From assembly GCA_028284225.1 (NCBI GenBank), contig JANQSD010000001.1, positions 124,001-188,000 on the forward strand: a DNA stretch of 64,000 nt, given 5' to 3'. Below are positions 17,434-26,124 of this stretch, piece by piece. Positions within the stretch are counted from its first letter, which is position 1. The number at the start of each line of letters is the position of its first letter. Made by a program: the position numbers and the translations under genes. Below the pieces are notes generated by a model, which saw nothing but the letters and a program-made list of their open reading frames with translations, was not told the origin of the DNA and did no database searches. This DNA comes from Arenicellales bacterium (lineage in GTDB: Bacteria > Pseudomonadota > Gammaproteobacteria > Arenicellales > JAHEKD01).

Positions 17434-17679
17434 TTTTTGTTTTCCGCTATAGTAAGTGGGGTGCTAGTCTATACGTTCTAGCTGACGATGAACTGAATTA
17501 GTTTAACATGGAATATGCATTAGGTTTCGTCGCGGGCGGAAAAACTGCAAAGGTCAAGTGCTCGCGCAAGGAATTTAGATGTAGCTATAGTTATTCTATG
17601 GTGAGAATGAATACTGAGCATGTAATCGAGATTGAAGCAATTTTTCATTGCAATAGATTGCTAATGCATATTTTCGGGT

Positions 17680-19356
17680 TTAACAGTACAGCGTTTCTAG
17701 AGCAGCGAAGGCCTCTTTGTCGAGAGTCCCTTTTAAATCCAGGGTGATGCTGCGTCGGAAAAATTCACTCATGTCCAAGTCAATACCAATAGAACGTAAC
17801 TCAATGTTGCTGTGAGTTTCGATACGGTTTGCAATATCGTATAAATGTTGAGCCAAATAGGCGTCATGATTAGTGTTCGCAGTGGCGCTATCCATAGGCG
17901 CACCATCAGAGATCAATATCAAGGCTCTGCGTTTTTCCTGGCGTTTGCTGAGTCGTCGAGCGGCCCAATCTAAGGCTTCTCCATCAATACCTTCGCGATA
18001 GTGTAATGTGTTCATCAGTGAGGCGATTGAATATTTTGCCCGGCGCCAGGGTGTTTCGGCATCTTTATAAATAATAAACAAGGCTTCATTTAATCTTCCG
18101 GGATTAGCAGGTTGGCCGGCTTTACGCCAATCTTGCATGACTCTGCCACCATTCCAGTTATTGGTCGTAAATCCCAATAGTTCAGTTTTTGCGCCTGCCA
18201 ATTCAAGGGCCCGGCAATAGATATCCACCAATACGGCTACACTTTCATAGCGCTGATTTTTCATGGAGCCGGAATTATCGATCAAAAAGCTGACCACTAA
18301 ATCACAAGTCGGTGTTTGGTGTTCGCGCTTAAAAATAGAATGATAGGCAGGATTGGCGACTAGTTGAGCCAAACGTCGAGCATCGATACGTCCTTCATCT
18401 TGAGCGAAATCCCAACCACTACGCTCAGGTAAGCCGAATAGATACCTTAGCTGCAAAGCCAGACGTGATAAGCTAATTGACTGTTCCGAGATTTGTTTAT
18501 CTAGCTGCTTGCGCAGTTTTATTCTTTGCTGTGGTGAGTACAATGTCGCCCCGTTTACAATCCGGTCATAGCAAGTGGTGAATACATGGTAGTCGCTTCG
18601 AGGCGAATCTTCGATTGTCGAGGTTTTGTTGCCTCTTTTAAGACCACCAGAGACTGTTTTCAGGTCTAATTGGTTCGGTGGCAGTGGAATTTTATAGCGG
18701 CTTGCCAGTTCTTCATTGTCAAGATCCACATCAAGATAGTCAGCGATAATTGTGCTGATTTCAAGTGCATGATGAGCATAAAGCGATTGATCGTGAATGT
18801 TTTTGCGCAGTTGCGCGAGCGGTATGCTGATCAGCGGTATAACGTGAAACTGGGGTTCCTCAATGATTGGCGTGACCTCACGCGTGGGCATAATGCCCAG
18901 CATGTTAGAGCGCACAACTTGTATTAGTGTAAAAATTACTAATCCGGCATGGTTTTCGGTAAGACCCTGGTGAATGTAGTCTCGTTGCCAGTCAGTAAAC
19001 GCTTGCTCGAGATTGTATTTTAAACCGATTAGATTTTTGTCTGCATGCGCTTCGACCCGGAGTTGCTCCAGTGTGTCAAAAATAATTGCGGCGATATTAT
19101 GTCTGGGCATTAATGATTGATGCAGCTCAAGATCGGTATGCTTCAATCTAAGCGCAATTGCATCAGCAACACCGCGTGCGTGAGTATATGAATCCTGATT
19201 CAAATCAAGTGCCAGATGTGATGTTCTCAGATCTACTGCACCTGCGTTGGTCCACAGGCCTTGATGCCGGTAACTGGCATTTTGATGACCTGAAAGAGCC
19301 CGAATTACTGCGGAATTGTGACGTTCAACCAGGCGTTTTGAGTCTAAAAGATTCAC
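17680..19356 (-). CDS. cobT: CobT-like VWA-domain protein (cobaltochelatase subunit family)
   Basis: In aerobic cobalamin synthesis, CobT works with the AAA+ ATPase CobS and with CobN to insert cobalt. This protein is 558 residues. The C-terminal VWA domain has the MIDAS motif FLIDNSGSMKNQ near residue 355, then LLGFTTNNWNGG, PGRLNEALFIIYKDAETPWR, EGIDGEALDWAARRL and LILISDGAPMD, all typical of CobT. GTG at 19356 directly abuts the cobS stop. No cobN or other corrin-ring gene lies in the window, so the substrate could be another metal-dependent or chelatase-like target. The reading frame is intact. Confidence 0.85.
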   Translation of the reverse strand: MNLLDSKRLVERHNSAVIRALSGHQNASYRHQGLWTNAGAVDLRTSHLALDLNQDSYTHARGVADAIALRLKHTDLELHQSLMPRHNIAAIIFDTLEQLRVEAHADKNLIGLKYNLEQAFTDWQRDYIHQGLTENHAGLVIFTLIQVVRSNMLGIMPTREVTPIIEEPQFHVIPLISIPLAQLRKNIHDQSLYAHHALEISTIIADYLDVDLDNEELASRYKIPLPPNQLDLKTVSGGLKRGNKTSTIEDSPRSDYHVFTTCYDRIVNGATLYSPQQRIKLRKQLDKQISEQSISLSRLALQLRYLFGLPERSGWDFAQDEGRIDARRLAQLVANPAYHSIFKREHQTPTCDLVVSFLIDNSGSMKNQRYESVAVLVDIYCRALELAGAKTELLGFTTNNWNGGRVMQDWRKAGQPANPGRLNEALFIIYKDAETPWRRAKYSIASLMNTLHYREGIDGEALDWAARRLSKRQEKRRALILISDGAPMDSATANTNHDAYLAQHLYDIANRIETHSNIELRSIGIDLDMSEFFRRSITLDLKGTLDKEAFAALETLYC

Positions 19357-20322
19357 TTATATTAAATTTAATGCTGAAGACTCCTCGAGTTCCTCACCAA
19401 ATACACGTTGATAATATTCCGCAATAATCGTACGTTCGGCTTCATCGCACTTATTTAAAAATGAAAGCCTAAAAGCCAGTGCCACGTCTGTGAAAATATC
19501 GAGATTCTCCGCCCAGGAGATGACTGTTCGCGGTGACATAACAGTTGAAATATCGGCTGCAGCAAAGCCGTTACGAGTCAGTTCAGCGACCTTGATCATT
19601 GATTCAACAATGCTCCGGTCACGCTGATTATTCATCTGAGGAACTCGCGAGAGCACGATCTTTGCTTCATCTTCGGCCGATAAATAATTCAATGTGGCGA
19701 CAATATTCCAGCGGTCTATTTGGCCTTGATTCAGCAGTTGTGTACCATAATAAAGCCCGTTTAGATTGCCGAGTCCGACAGTATTTGCTGTTGCGAATAA
19801 TCGAAAACCGGAATGTGGTCGAATGATTCGATTTTGATCTAGTAAGGTAAATTTTCCGTCGCGCTCAAGGATGCGCTGTATCACAAACATTACATCAGGC
19901 CGGCCGGCATCAAATTCATCAAAAATCAGAGCGACAGGGCGTTGCAAGGCCCAAGGGATTATACCTTCCTGAAATTCTGTGACTTGTTTATCGTCTTTAA
20001 GGCTGATGACATCACGTCCAACTAAATCCAGGCGGCTGATATGGCCATCAAGGTTAACCCGCACGCATGGCCAGTTAAGGCGAGCTGCAATTTGTTCAAT
20101 ATGTGTAGACTTGCCTGTGCCATGATAACCCTGAACTAAAACCCGCCGGTCATTGGCAAAACCGGCTAATATGGCCAGTGTGACATCGCGATTAAAACAA
20201 TATGCATCATCAACTTCCGGTACATGTTCATCACGGACTGTAAAAGCGGGTACCTGAAGATCGCTTTCAATCCCAAAAGTCTCGCGTATAGATATTTGTT
20301 TATCAGGGACTAGATCCTGCAT
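19357..20322 (-). CDS. cobS: CobS-like AAA+ ATPase (cobaltochelatase subunit family)
   Basis: This is an AAA+ ATPase of the MoxR/CobS group, 321 residues. Walker A is GYHGTGKST near residue 66 and Walker B is ALIFDEFDAGRPD near 135. A sensor-1 region ATANTVGLGNLNGLYYG follows, then the WNIVATLNYLSAEDE and MSPRTVISWAENL segments matching CobS. It sits immediately before the CobT-like gene in the order seen for cobST. The pair should form a ring-shaped motor with a VWA adaptor. Whether it serves cobalamin synthesis here is unknown because CobN is absent from the window. Confidence 0.88.
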   Translation of the reverse strand: MQDLVPDKQISIRETFGIESDLQVPAFTVRDEHVPEVDDAYCFNRDVTLAILAGFANDRRVLVQGYHGTGKSTHIEQIAARLNWPCVRVNLDGHISRLDLVGRDVISLKDDKQVTEFQEGIIPWALQRPVALIFDEFDAGRPDVMFVIQRILERDGKFTLLDQNRIIRPHSGFRLFATANTVGLGNLNGLYYGTQLLNQGQIDRWNIVATLNYLSAEDEAKIVLSRVPQMNNQRDRSIVESMIKVAELTRNGFAAADISTVMSPRTVISWAENLDIFTDVALAFRLSFLNKCDEAERTIIAEYYQRVFGEELEESSALNLI

Positions 20323-20433
20323 GATGACTCCACTTTAAAATGATGCGGTTAATTTTAAAGTAAATACCTGGCACCGGTTAAGCCAGTTGTTTATATTAGC
20401 AGGGGACAACGAGATAAGTGTAATTGCAAATAG

Positions 20434-20880
20434 ATGAAAATTCGTTCTGCCAATCTTGATGATGTTAGCCGGATTAAACGAATCACCGCTAATGCCTACC
20501 AGCATTATATCGCCCGCTTAGGCAAGCCACCCGGACCCATGCTTGACGATTATACTGATATCGTCACGCAACATTTAACTTACGTTGCCGTGGAGCAAGA
20601 TATTTTGGGTTTTGTGGTGTTAATGGAAACCTACCAGCCGATACTATTAGATAACATTGCCGTTGACCCAGCACAACAGGCAGCTGGAATTGGCTCAAAA
20701 TTATTAGCCTTTGCAGAACAGGTGGCGCGAGATAAGGGGCATTCATCTATACAGCTGTATACCAATGAATTAATGCATGAAAACATTGAGTACTACAGCA
20801 GAAAAGGTTATCACATCACTGCTAAAATCTATGAAAAGGGTTATAACAGAATTTACATGACTAAGCGTTTGATTAAATGA
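20434..20880 (+). CDS. GNAT-family N-acetyltransferase
   Basis: This 148-residue acetyl-CoA-dependent acyltransferase fold has an acetyl-CoA-binding segment, LDNIAVDPAQQAAGIGSKLL, in the middle; the Q/R-x-x-G-I-G loop is the pyrophosphate-binding motif. It ends with YYSRKGYHITAKIYEKGY. The amino-acceptor substrate cannot be inferred. Its last four bases overlap the start of a second acetyltransferase gene. Confidence 0.88.
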   Translation: MKIRSANLDDVSRIKRITANAYQHYIARLGKPPGPMLDDYTDIVTQHLTYVAVEQDILGFVVLMETYQPILLDNIAVDPAQQAAGIGSKLLAFAEQVARDKGHSSIQLYTNELMHENIEYYSRKGYHITAKIYEKGYNRIYMTKRLIK

Positions 20881-21437
20881 TATTTCGCCAGGTTGTGCCA
20901 CAAGACCTTAGCCAAATTGCAGCATTACATGCATATAGCTGGCAGCAAACATATCGGGGCATATTGAATGATGCTTATCTCAACGACACTGTTATTGTCG
21001 AAAAACAAAACGAGTGGCAACAGCGGTTGACAGGCACAGCGGACAGGCAAATGTGGGTATTAGTGGCCGAACAGGATTTAATGTTATGCGGTTTCAGCTG
21101 TTTGTTTTTTGACCACGGACCAAATAGCGAAACATACATGGATAACTTGCATGTTGAGCCAAAATTTCAGGCCACCGGGCTGGGCAAGACATTGCTGAAA
21201 AAATCGTTCAAGCATGCTTATGATCAGCGTCCTGATTCAGGGTTTTACTTATGGGTCTTTGAAAATAATACTAGAGCGATTAATTTTTATTTAAAACAAG
21301 GGGCCGAGTTGGCGGCTAAAGAAACTCAGGATGCACCGGGCGGTGGTGAGGTTAAGGCGTTGAAACTGGTTTGGACGAACCTGAAATTAGCACACGCTAG
21401 TATGTCCAGCGCTGAGGCGACCCAATCAACTGAATAA
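20877..21437 (+). CDS. GNAT-family N-acetyltransferase, second copy
   Basis: At 186 residues, it has LHAYSWQQTYRGILNDAYL at the N-terminus, the acetyl-CoA-binding motif VEPKFQATGLGKTLL near residue 98, and LWVFENNTRAINFYLKQGA, which is typical of GNAT enzymes. It is translationally coupled to the preceding acetyltransferase by an ATGA overlap. The tail after residue 165 is not conserved-looking. Its stop directly meets the stop of the convergent VOC gene. The substrate is unknown. Confidence 0.88.
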   Translation: MIFRQVVPQDLSQIAALHAYSWQQTYRGILNDAYLNDTVIVEKQNEWQQRLTGTADRQMWVLVAEQDLMLCGFSCLFFDHGPNSETYMDNLHVEPKFQATGLGKTLLKKSFKHAYDQRPDSGFYLWVFENNTRAINFYLKQGAELAAKETQDAPGGGEVKALKLVWTNLKLAHASMSSAEATQSTE

Positions 21438-21758
21438 TTATGTGCTTTTTTCATATTGCATTAGTTCTACTGGTGCACCATTTACTTCAATGAATGCCAC
21501 GACCAACCCTTCACTGGGAGAGTTGGGATCAATAATAACTTTTTGTCCTTTAATTGCTTGATAAATATCGTCGACCTCAAATGCTACATGAGGAATTTTC
21601 TTAATTAATTCGGGATAAGGGGCATCATTCCAATACCGTTGCCACTGAATACCAAAAGGGTTATTGGTGTGGTCAGATACTGTCATTTTAAGTTTAGGCA
21701 AGTCTATTTCACCATCAAATGATTGTGTAGTTGGAATGCCAATGTGATTGAATTTCAT
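21438..21758 (-). CDS. VOC-fold protein, small
   Basis: At 106 residues, it starts MKFNHIGIPTTQSFDGEIDL and has IPHVAFEVDDIYQAIKGQKVI in the middle and VVAFIEVNGAPVELMQY at the end, the His/His/Glu pattern of the vicinal-oxygen-chelate fold. It is convergent with the acetyltransferase pair with no spacer between the stops. The substrate is unknown. Confidence 0.8.
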   Translation of the reverse strand: MKFNHIGIPTTQSFDGEIDLPKLKMTVSDHTNNPFGIQWQRYWNDAPYPELIKKIPHVAFEVDDIYQAIKGQKVIIDPNSPSEGLVVAFIEVNGAPVELMQYEKST

Positions 21759-21869
21759 ATTAAACTTATCGGCCTACTTGCTTAGGTTTGTCAAGTGTTA
21801 CTTTTATTTTTGCTAAGAAGTTTTAATTCGTTGATTGCATTGCTGTTATAAAATCACCATATTAAGCTT

Positions 21870-22055
21870 ATGCTTGAGGTGATTAGCCAAACGTGTCCTT
21901 ACTGTAATGAACCCATCGAACTGGTTATTGATTGTTCGGTCTTATCACAGGTATATATAGAGGATTGTCAGGTTTGTTGCAGGCCGATGACTGTACAAGC
22001 CGAAGTGTCTGTAGAAGGTGTGCCTCAAGTTCAATTATTACGCGAAGATGATTAA
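21870..22055 (+). CDS. CPXCG-motif zinc-ribbon protein
   Basis: At 61 residues, it has two cysteine pairs, TCPYCNEPIEL near residue 8 and EDCQVCCRPM near residue 32, followed by an acidic tail. This matches the small CPXCG/CPXC zinc-ribbon family, common next to metabolic genes in gammaproteobacteria. It lies 14 bases upstream of cysK and probably shares its transcript. The function of the family is not established. Confidence 0.88.
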   Translation: MLEVISQTCPYCNEPIELVIDCSVLSQVYIEDCQVCCRPMTVQAEVSVEGVPQVQLLREDD

Positions 22056-22069
22056 ACAAAAGTAACTGA

Positions 22070-22981
22070 ATGAAACACGAGAATATTTTAAGTACTATTG
22101 GTAATACCCCGGTTATTAGATTAAACAAGATCGGAGCAGAATTAAGCCAGCAACTTTGGTGCAAGCTGGAAAGTTTCAATCCGGGTGGTTCGGTAAAAGA
22201 CCGGCCTGCAATTAATATGATCGAAAAAGCCGAAGCGGATGGAAAACTAAAGCCTGGAGATACCATAGTTGAGCCCACTTCAGGCAATACCGGCATTGGA
22301 TTGGCTATGGTTGCAGCTATCAAGGGCTACAGGGCCGTCTTTGTCATGTCTGAAGACATGAGCGAAGAGCGCAAATCAATCCTCAAGGCTTATGGCGGGG
22401 AAGTGATTCTTACTCCGGCGGACAAAGGTACTGTCGGTGCTATTGAAGAAGCCAGACGCTTAGAAAAAGATAAAGGCTACTTTTTTGTTGGGCAACACTA
22501 TAACCCGGCTAACCCTGAATCTCATTTACACACTGCCAATGAAATTTGGGACGATTTTGGTGCAGATCTGAGTGCTGTTATTTGTACAACCGGAACGGGC
22601 GGTACGATATCGGGTGTCGGTAAAAACTTGAAGGCTAAAAATCCTAATATTAAAATTATTGCCACTGAGCCTTATGATTCACCCATTCTTTCTCAAGGTG
22701 TTGCTTGTAAACACAAAATCATGGGTACGGCTCCTGGATTCATTCCCGATACGCTGGATACACAAATTTATGATCAAGTCATTCAGATAAAGGCCCAGGA
22801 TGCCTATGATTGCGCCAGACAGCTTGCTGCTGAGGAGGGCATGTTTGTCGGTATCTCATGTGGTGCAGCCGTGGTTGGAATGCTCGAGTATGCAAAACAT
22901 TATTCGCAATCAGATGATGTGTTGTTGGCCATATTGGCCGATACCGGAGAGCGTTATTTGAGTACAGATTTGTGGAGCTAA
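22070..22981 (+). CDS. cysK: Cysteine synthase A (O-acetylserine sulfhydrylase)
   Basis: This PLP enzyme makes cysteine from O-acetylserine and sulfide. At 303 residues, it has NPGGSVKDRPA (PLP-binding Lys at about residue 44), PTSGNTGIGLA (substrate loop), GTGGTISGVGKNL (PLP phosphate loop) and GISCGAAV near 266. It follows the CPXCG gene closely. CysM/CBS-like variants share the motifs, but the length and the VKDRPA/TSGNTG set fit CysK. Confidence 0.93.
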   Translation: MKHENILSTIGNTPVIRLNKIGAELSQQLWCKLESFNPGGSVKDRPAINMIEKAEADGKLKPGDTIVEPTSGNTGIGLAMVAAIKGYRAVFVMSEDMSEERKSILKAYGGEVILTPADKGTVGAIEEARRLEKDKGYFFVGQHYNPANPESHLHTANEIWDDFGADLSAVICTTGTGGTISGVGKNLKAKNPNIKIIATEPYDSPILSQGVACKHKIMGTAPGFIPDTLDTQIYDQVIQIKAQDAYDCARQLAAEEGMFVGISCGAAVVGMLEYAKHYSQSDDVLLAILADTGERYLSTDLWS

Positions 22982-23082
22982 TAGCGTCCCACAAAATTTT
23001 GCCTGCGCTGCTGGTTTAAATTCTATGGATTCGCCATTTATAAAAATGGTATGCTTTAATCAAGTTTAATTTAAGTACCTTA

Positions 23083-23721
23083 ATGAGCGAAGAACAGATT
23101 ATTCATCAGGAAACTTTGGCGGTTAATCCAAGTGATGCAGCAGAAAATGAGCTGGAAAAAGCAATTGGCCGTCAAGTCAGGGCGTTTAGAAAGCAGCAAC
23201 ACATGACGGTTGTAGAATTGTCAAAGCAAGCGTCGATGTCACCGGGCATGTTATCCAAAGTAGAGAACGGTCAGGCTTCACCCTCACTGGCAACCTTACA
23301 TTCGTTATCGAAAGCCTTAAATGTGCCGGTTACCTCCTTTTTCAGGTTATATGAGGAAGAGAAGGAAGCTGCCTTTGTTAAAGCAGGCCAGGGATTGAAT
23401 ATCGAACGTCGCGGAACGCGTTTTGGTCATCACTACCAGCTGTTAGGCCATTCGATTGCTAATCGCTATTTACTGGAACCATATTTGATCCGAATCAACC
23501 AGGAGTCGGATGTTTTCCCCTTGTTTCAACATGACGGGGTTGAGTTCATTTATGTGTTGGAAGGCATAATGGAATATCGTCATGGTTCTAAGATTTATGA
23601 GATGCATGCAGGTGACTCGTTGTACTTTGATTCTTCAGCTCCGCATGGGCCGGAAAAACTGACAAAAGTACCACTCAAGTTCATAACGGTATTGTTACAG
23701 GATTCTCACGAATTTGATTGA
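23083..23721 (+). CDS. XRE-family regulator with C-terminal cupin domain, copy 1
   Basis: At 212 residues, it has an XRE helix-turn-helix at about 28-84 (IGRQVRAFRKQQHMTVVELS, MSPGMLSKVENGQASPSL) and a cupin sensor domain at about 130-205 (FPLFQHDGVEFIYVLEG, HAGDSLYFDSSAPHGPE). The cupin binds a small ligand in this PuuR-like class. It is closely similar throughout to the second regulator at 39386-40027, so the two are paralogs at opposite flanks of the amine island. A regulatory role for amt or the ligase clusters is inferred from position. It has no strong ribosome binding site. Confidence 0.92.
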   Translation: MSEEQIIHQETLAVNPSDAAENELEKAIGRQVRAFRKQQHMTVVELSKQASMSPGMLSKVENGQASPSLATLHSLSKALNVPVTSFFRLYEEEKEAAFVKAGQGLNIERRGTRFGHHYQLLGHSIANRYLLEPYLIRINQESDVFPLFQHDGVEFIYVLEGIMEYRHGSKIYEMHAGDSLYFDSSAPHGPEKLTKVPLKFITVLLQDSHEFD

Positions 23722-23727
23722 GACTTA

Positions 23728-24267
23728 ATGATCTCTACAATGGATAATTCGACCAGTAGTAAATTTACCTACTGGCAATGTCAGATTCGAAAGTTTTCAG
23801 TTCGTAATCTAGAGGCCAGGCCAACTTCAGGTATACGTCCAGAGCTTATTTTAAATGGTGATTCAATAGCTGTGATTACCACCTTGCTGGTGCCGGAATC
23901 CCCGGATCATGATATCAGCCATTTAAAACACGCTTATCAAAAAACATTTGATCCCAAAAAGCGTAGAGAAGATGCACTTAAGTACTTACAAAGTGAGTTT
24001 TACCAGTTTCCCTACCGGTTTAGCGGCGAATTAACTGCATTAGCGGGCAAGGGCAGCAACTGGGTTCAACGTGTTGCAGATGCTGATCAGGTTGAACTGT
24101 TTTTTGAGCAGGACTCCAGGCAATGGCAATTAAGTTGTGCAACAGAATTATTGTCTATGGATGATCAGCGTTGGCAATTTACTCTGGCGCATAACCAGTT
24201 GTTTAATCACACACTAACAACCAATGTTGATGTGATTTTGTTCAAACCTGTATGGGATCAGACTTAA
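23728..24267 (+). CDS. Conserved-looking protein of unknown function, 179 residues
   Basis: It lies 6 bases downstream of the first XRE-cupin regulator and is probably co-transcribed with it. It is soluble, without signal peptide or membrane segment. It has an N-terminal mixed region, YWQCQIRKFSVRNLEARP, and central basic helices, KTFDPKKRREDALKYLQ. I recognise no catalytic motif or family. An alternative start is the ATG four codons later (MDNSTSSK). Close linkage suggests a job tied to the regulator, but nothing in the sequence states it. Confidence 0.65.
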   Translation: MISTMDNSTSSKFTYWQCQIRKFSVRNLEARPTSGIRPELILNGDSIAVITTLLVPESPDHDISHLKHAYQKTFDPKKRREDALKYLQSEFYQFPYRFSGELTALAGKGSNWVQRVADADQVELFFEQDSRQWQLSCATELLSMDDQRWQFTLAHNQLFNHTLTTNVDVILFKPVWDQT

Positions 24268-24272
24268 ACCGA

Positions 24273-24540
24273 TTAACGGTGATAGGCCTGTACACGCTCT
24301 TTTTCTAGGTCATAAAAACGCAAAGCGAACCACTCTGGCCGGGATTCGTTTGGCATGACTATCCAGTTTGCCGATTTCACTGTGCCTGTTGTCTGCTGCA
24401 TAGCGCAATATTTTTATTTAATATTGGTAACTTCATCGCGCTGGTAATTTCACCAATCTGAGGCCGGCCAACATGAACACAGTCCCGCTCAGCGACCTCT
24501 TCATCTTTGCGCTCCAGTTCGATCAATGTTTATGTGGTGA
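24273..24540 (-). pseudogene. Remnant of a GcvT-family (aminomethyltransferase/DmdA/Tdm-like) C-terminus
   Basis: On the minus strand, three short reading frames join into one recognisable folate-binding GcvT C-terminal domain. Frame A gives RPQIGEITSAMKLPILNKNI then a stop. Frame B resumes with EIGKLDSHAKRIPARVVRF. Frame C finishes with FYDLEKERVQAYHR and a stop at 24275-24273. Two frameshifts are needed, one near 24375-24400 and one at the A run near 24313, and an in-frame stop lies further upstream near 24537. No N-terminal part is recognisable. This is a decayed fragment of an aminomethyltransferase-family gene, beside an island that handles methylated amines. Confidence 0.72.
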
Positions 24541-24742
24541 GGTTTTGCGCGCGATTAATGCTACGTTTATTTCACTATAAGCATAAAATTTTCATAAAAT
24601 TATAAAAATGCCAAAAGTATTCCTAAAAGGAAAAAATTTGTATTTTGGGTAAAATAATGTCATTATGCTGCTCGCATTATTGTTTTGTATTGATGCAACG
24701 AGAGAGAAATTTTTTACACAGAGTATTTAAGAGGTATCAAAG
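24541..24742 (+). promoter_or_regulatory. AT-rich leader upstream of amt
   Basis: About 200 bases without an ORF, strongly AT-rich (runs such as TTTTCATAAAATTATAAAAA near 24589-24608). It ends with TTTACACAGAG (24713-24723) and the ribosome binding site AAGAGG at 24729-24734 before the amt ATG. I see no clear sigma-54 -24/-12 pair. It probably holds the amt promoter, but the exact boxes cannot be fixed by eye. Confidence 0.5.
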
Positions 24743-26113
24743 ATGGACAATGAACTCACCGCGTTGGGCGTTATATTTACGGAATTTTACTATTGGCTCA
24801 CCGTCGTTTTAATGTTTTTAATCCACGTTGGATTTTGTATGTATGAGGTTGGTGCATCACGTCACAAGAATCATATTCATACGTTAATGAAAAACACTAT
24901 GTTAATCCCTTTAGTCACCATTACTTTCTTTTTCTTTGGCTGGTGGATTTATTTTGCTTTTCCTAATGGGCCCGGAATTATCGGCGGATTAAACAGTGCC
25001 GACTGGGCTGAACCCTGGAGCCCGCTTATGGGTGCACACTTAGGTGGTGTGGAAGATCCGGACGGTTGGTCCCGAATCAATGGCGTATTTTGGGCAGCAT
25101 TCTTATTATTTTCTTGGACGGCAGCGTCGATTGTTTCTGGTGCCGTGATTGAACGAATTCGTTCTGGAGCATTCTGGATACTTGCTGTAGCTATTGGTTC
25201 GTTCTTCTGGATAATCGATGCGGCCTGGGGATGGAGTGCCGATGGCTGGATGGTACAAAAACTGGGTTATCATGATGCTTATGCGTCTGGTGTTATCCAT
25301 GCAATCGCTGGTGGATTCGCGTTAGGCGTATTATGTGTTTTGGGCCCAAGAATAGGAAAGTTCGCTGCTGACGGGACACCTCGAAATATTAATCCGCGCA
25401 ACCCGTGGTTAGTCACAATAGGTTTATTCCTAATTTATACTGGTTTCTGGGGTTTTTATGTGGCTTGTAATATTCCTATGTGGGACATCCAGGCCGGTGA
25501 TGGAGTGTTTTATTCAGCAACTAATATTTATTTGGCGCCCACAACACTAAGTGCAATTACTTTTAATTTCTTGATGTCGCTTTCCGGAGGCTTAATGGCG
25601 GCATACTGGATATCAAAGGGCGATGCCTTCTGGACTTATTCTGGTGGGTTAGCCGGAATTATCGCGGCTTCTTCCGGTAATGACTTATATCATCCAATCC
25701 AAGCTATGTTTATTGCTTGTTTAGGTGTAATCGTTGCCTACAAAATGCACTATTGGGTCGAGCGTAAATTCAAAATTGATGATGCGGTAGGTGCGGTCGC
25801 CGTGCATGGTTATGCCGGTTTCTTCGGTGTTGTAATTTGCGGTTTTATGCTTTGGGGCTATCCATCTTCACCAAATCCTGAGTATGCTCACATTACACCT
25901 TGGGGGCAGTTTATCGGTGCGATAATTATGTTCGGTGTTCTAGGGTTTTTGCCAGGGTATGTTATTTCGAAAATTTTAAATGCGATGGGTGTACTTCGAA
26001 TTCCGGCAGCTGTCGAAATTGCCGGGCTTGATTCTCATGCCGCTGATGAGATCGAAGCAGATCGACTGGCGGTTATTGAGTCTGAGCGTGCAGAAATTCA
26101 ATCATTGAACTAG
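24743..26113 (+). CDS. amt: Ammonium transporter (Amt/MEP/Rh family)
   Basis: Inner-membrane ammonium channel, 456 residues with about 11 membrane segments. Recognisable stretches include HVGFCMYEVGASRHKN near residue 27, VFWAAFLLFSWTAASIVSGA, YASGVIHAIAGGFALGVL (first pore His), NPWLVTIGLFLIYTGFWGF and VGAVAVHGYAGFFGV (second pore His). It opens the amine/ammonium island and should supply ammonium or methylammonium to the ligases downstream. Usually amt pairs with glnK; here the next gene instead encodes a 74-residue membrane peptide 11 bases away. The C-terminal tail is acidic and cytoplasmic. Confidence 0.93.
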   Translation: MDNELTALGVIFTEFYYWLTVVLMFLIHVGFCMYEVGASRHKNHIHTLMKNTMLIPLVTITFFFFGWWIYFAFPNGPGIIGGLNSADWAEPWSPLMGAHLGGVEDPDGWSRINGVFWAAFLLFSWTAASIVSGAVIERIRSGAFWILAVAIGSFFWIIDAAWGWSADGWMVQKLGYHDAYASGVIHAIAGGFALGVLCVLGPRIGKFAADGTPRNINPRNPWLVTIGLFLIYTGFWGFYVACNIPMWDIQAGDGVFYSATNIYLAPTTLSAITFNFLMSLSGGLMAAYWISKGDAFWTYSGGLAGIIAASSGNDLYHPIQAMFIACLGVIVAYKMHYWVERKFKIDDAVGAVAVHGYAGFFGVVICGFMLWGYPSSPNPEYAHITPWGQFIGAIIMFGVLGFLPGYVISKILNAMGVLRIPAAVEIAGLDSHAADEIEADRLAVIESERAEIQSLN

Positions 26114-26124
26114 AGGAAATAATC

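Noticed and set aside
17508-17747. Open frame of 79 codons on the plus strand
   Set aside because: It overlaps the 3' end of the CobT-like gene, has no recognisable motif and no ribosome binding site. Read as chance.
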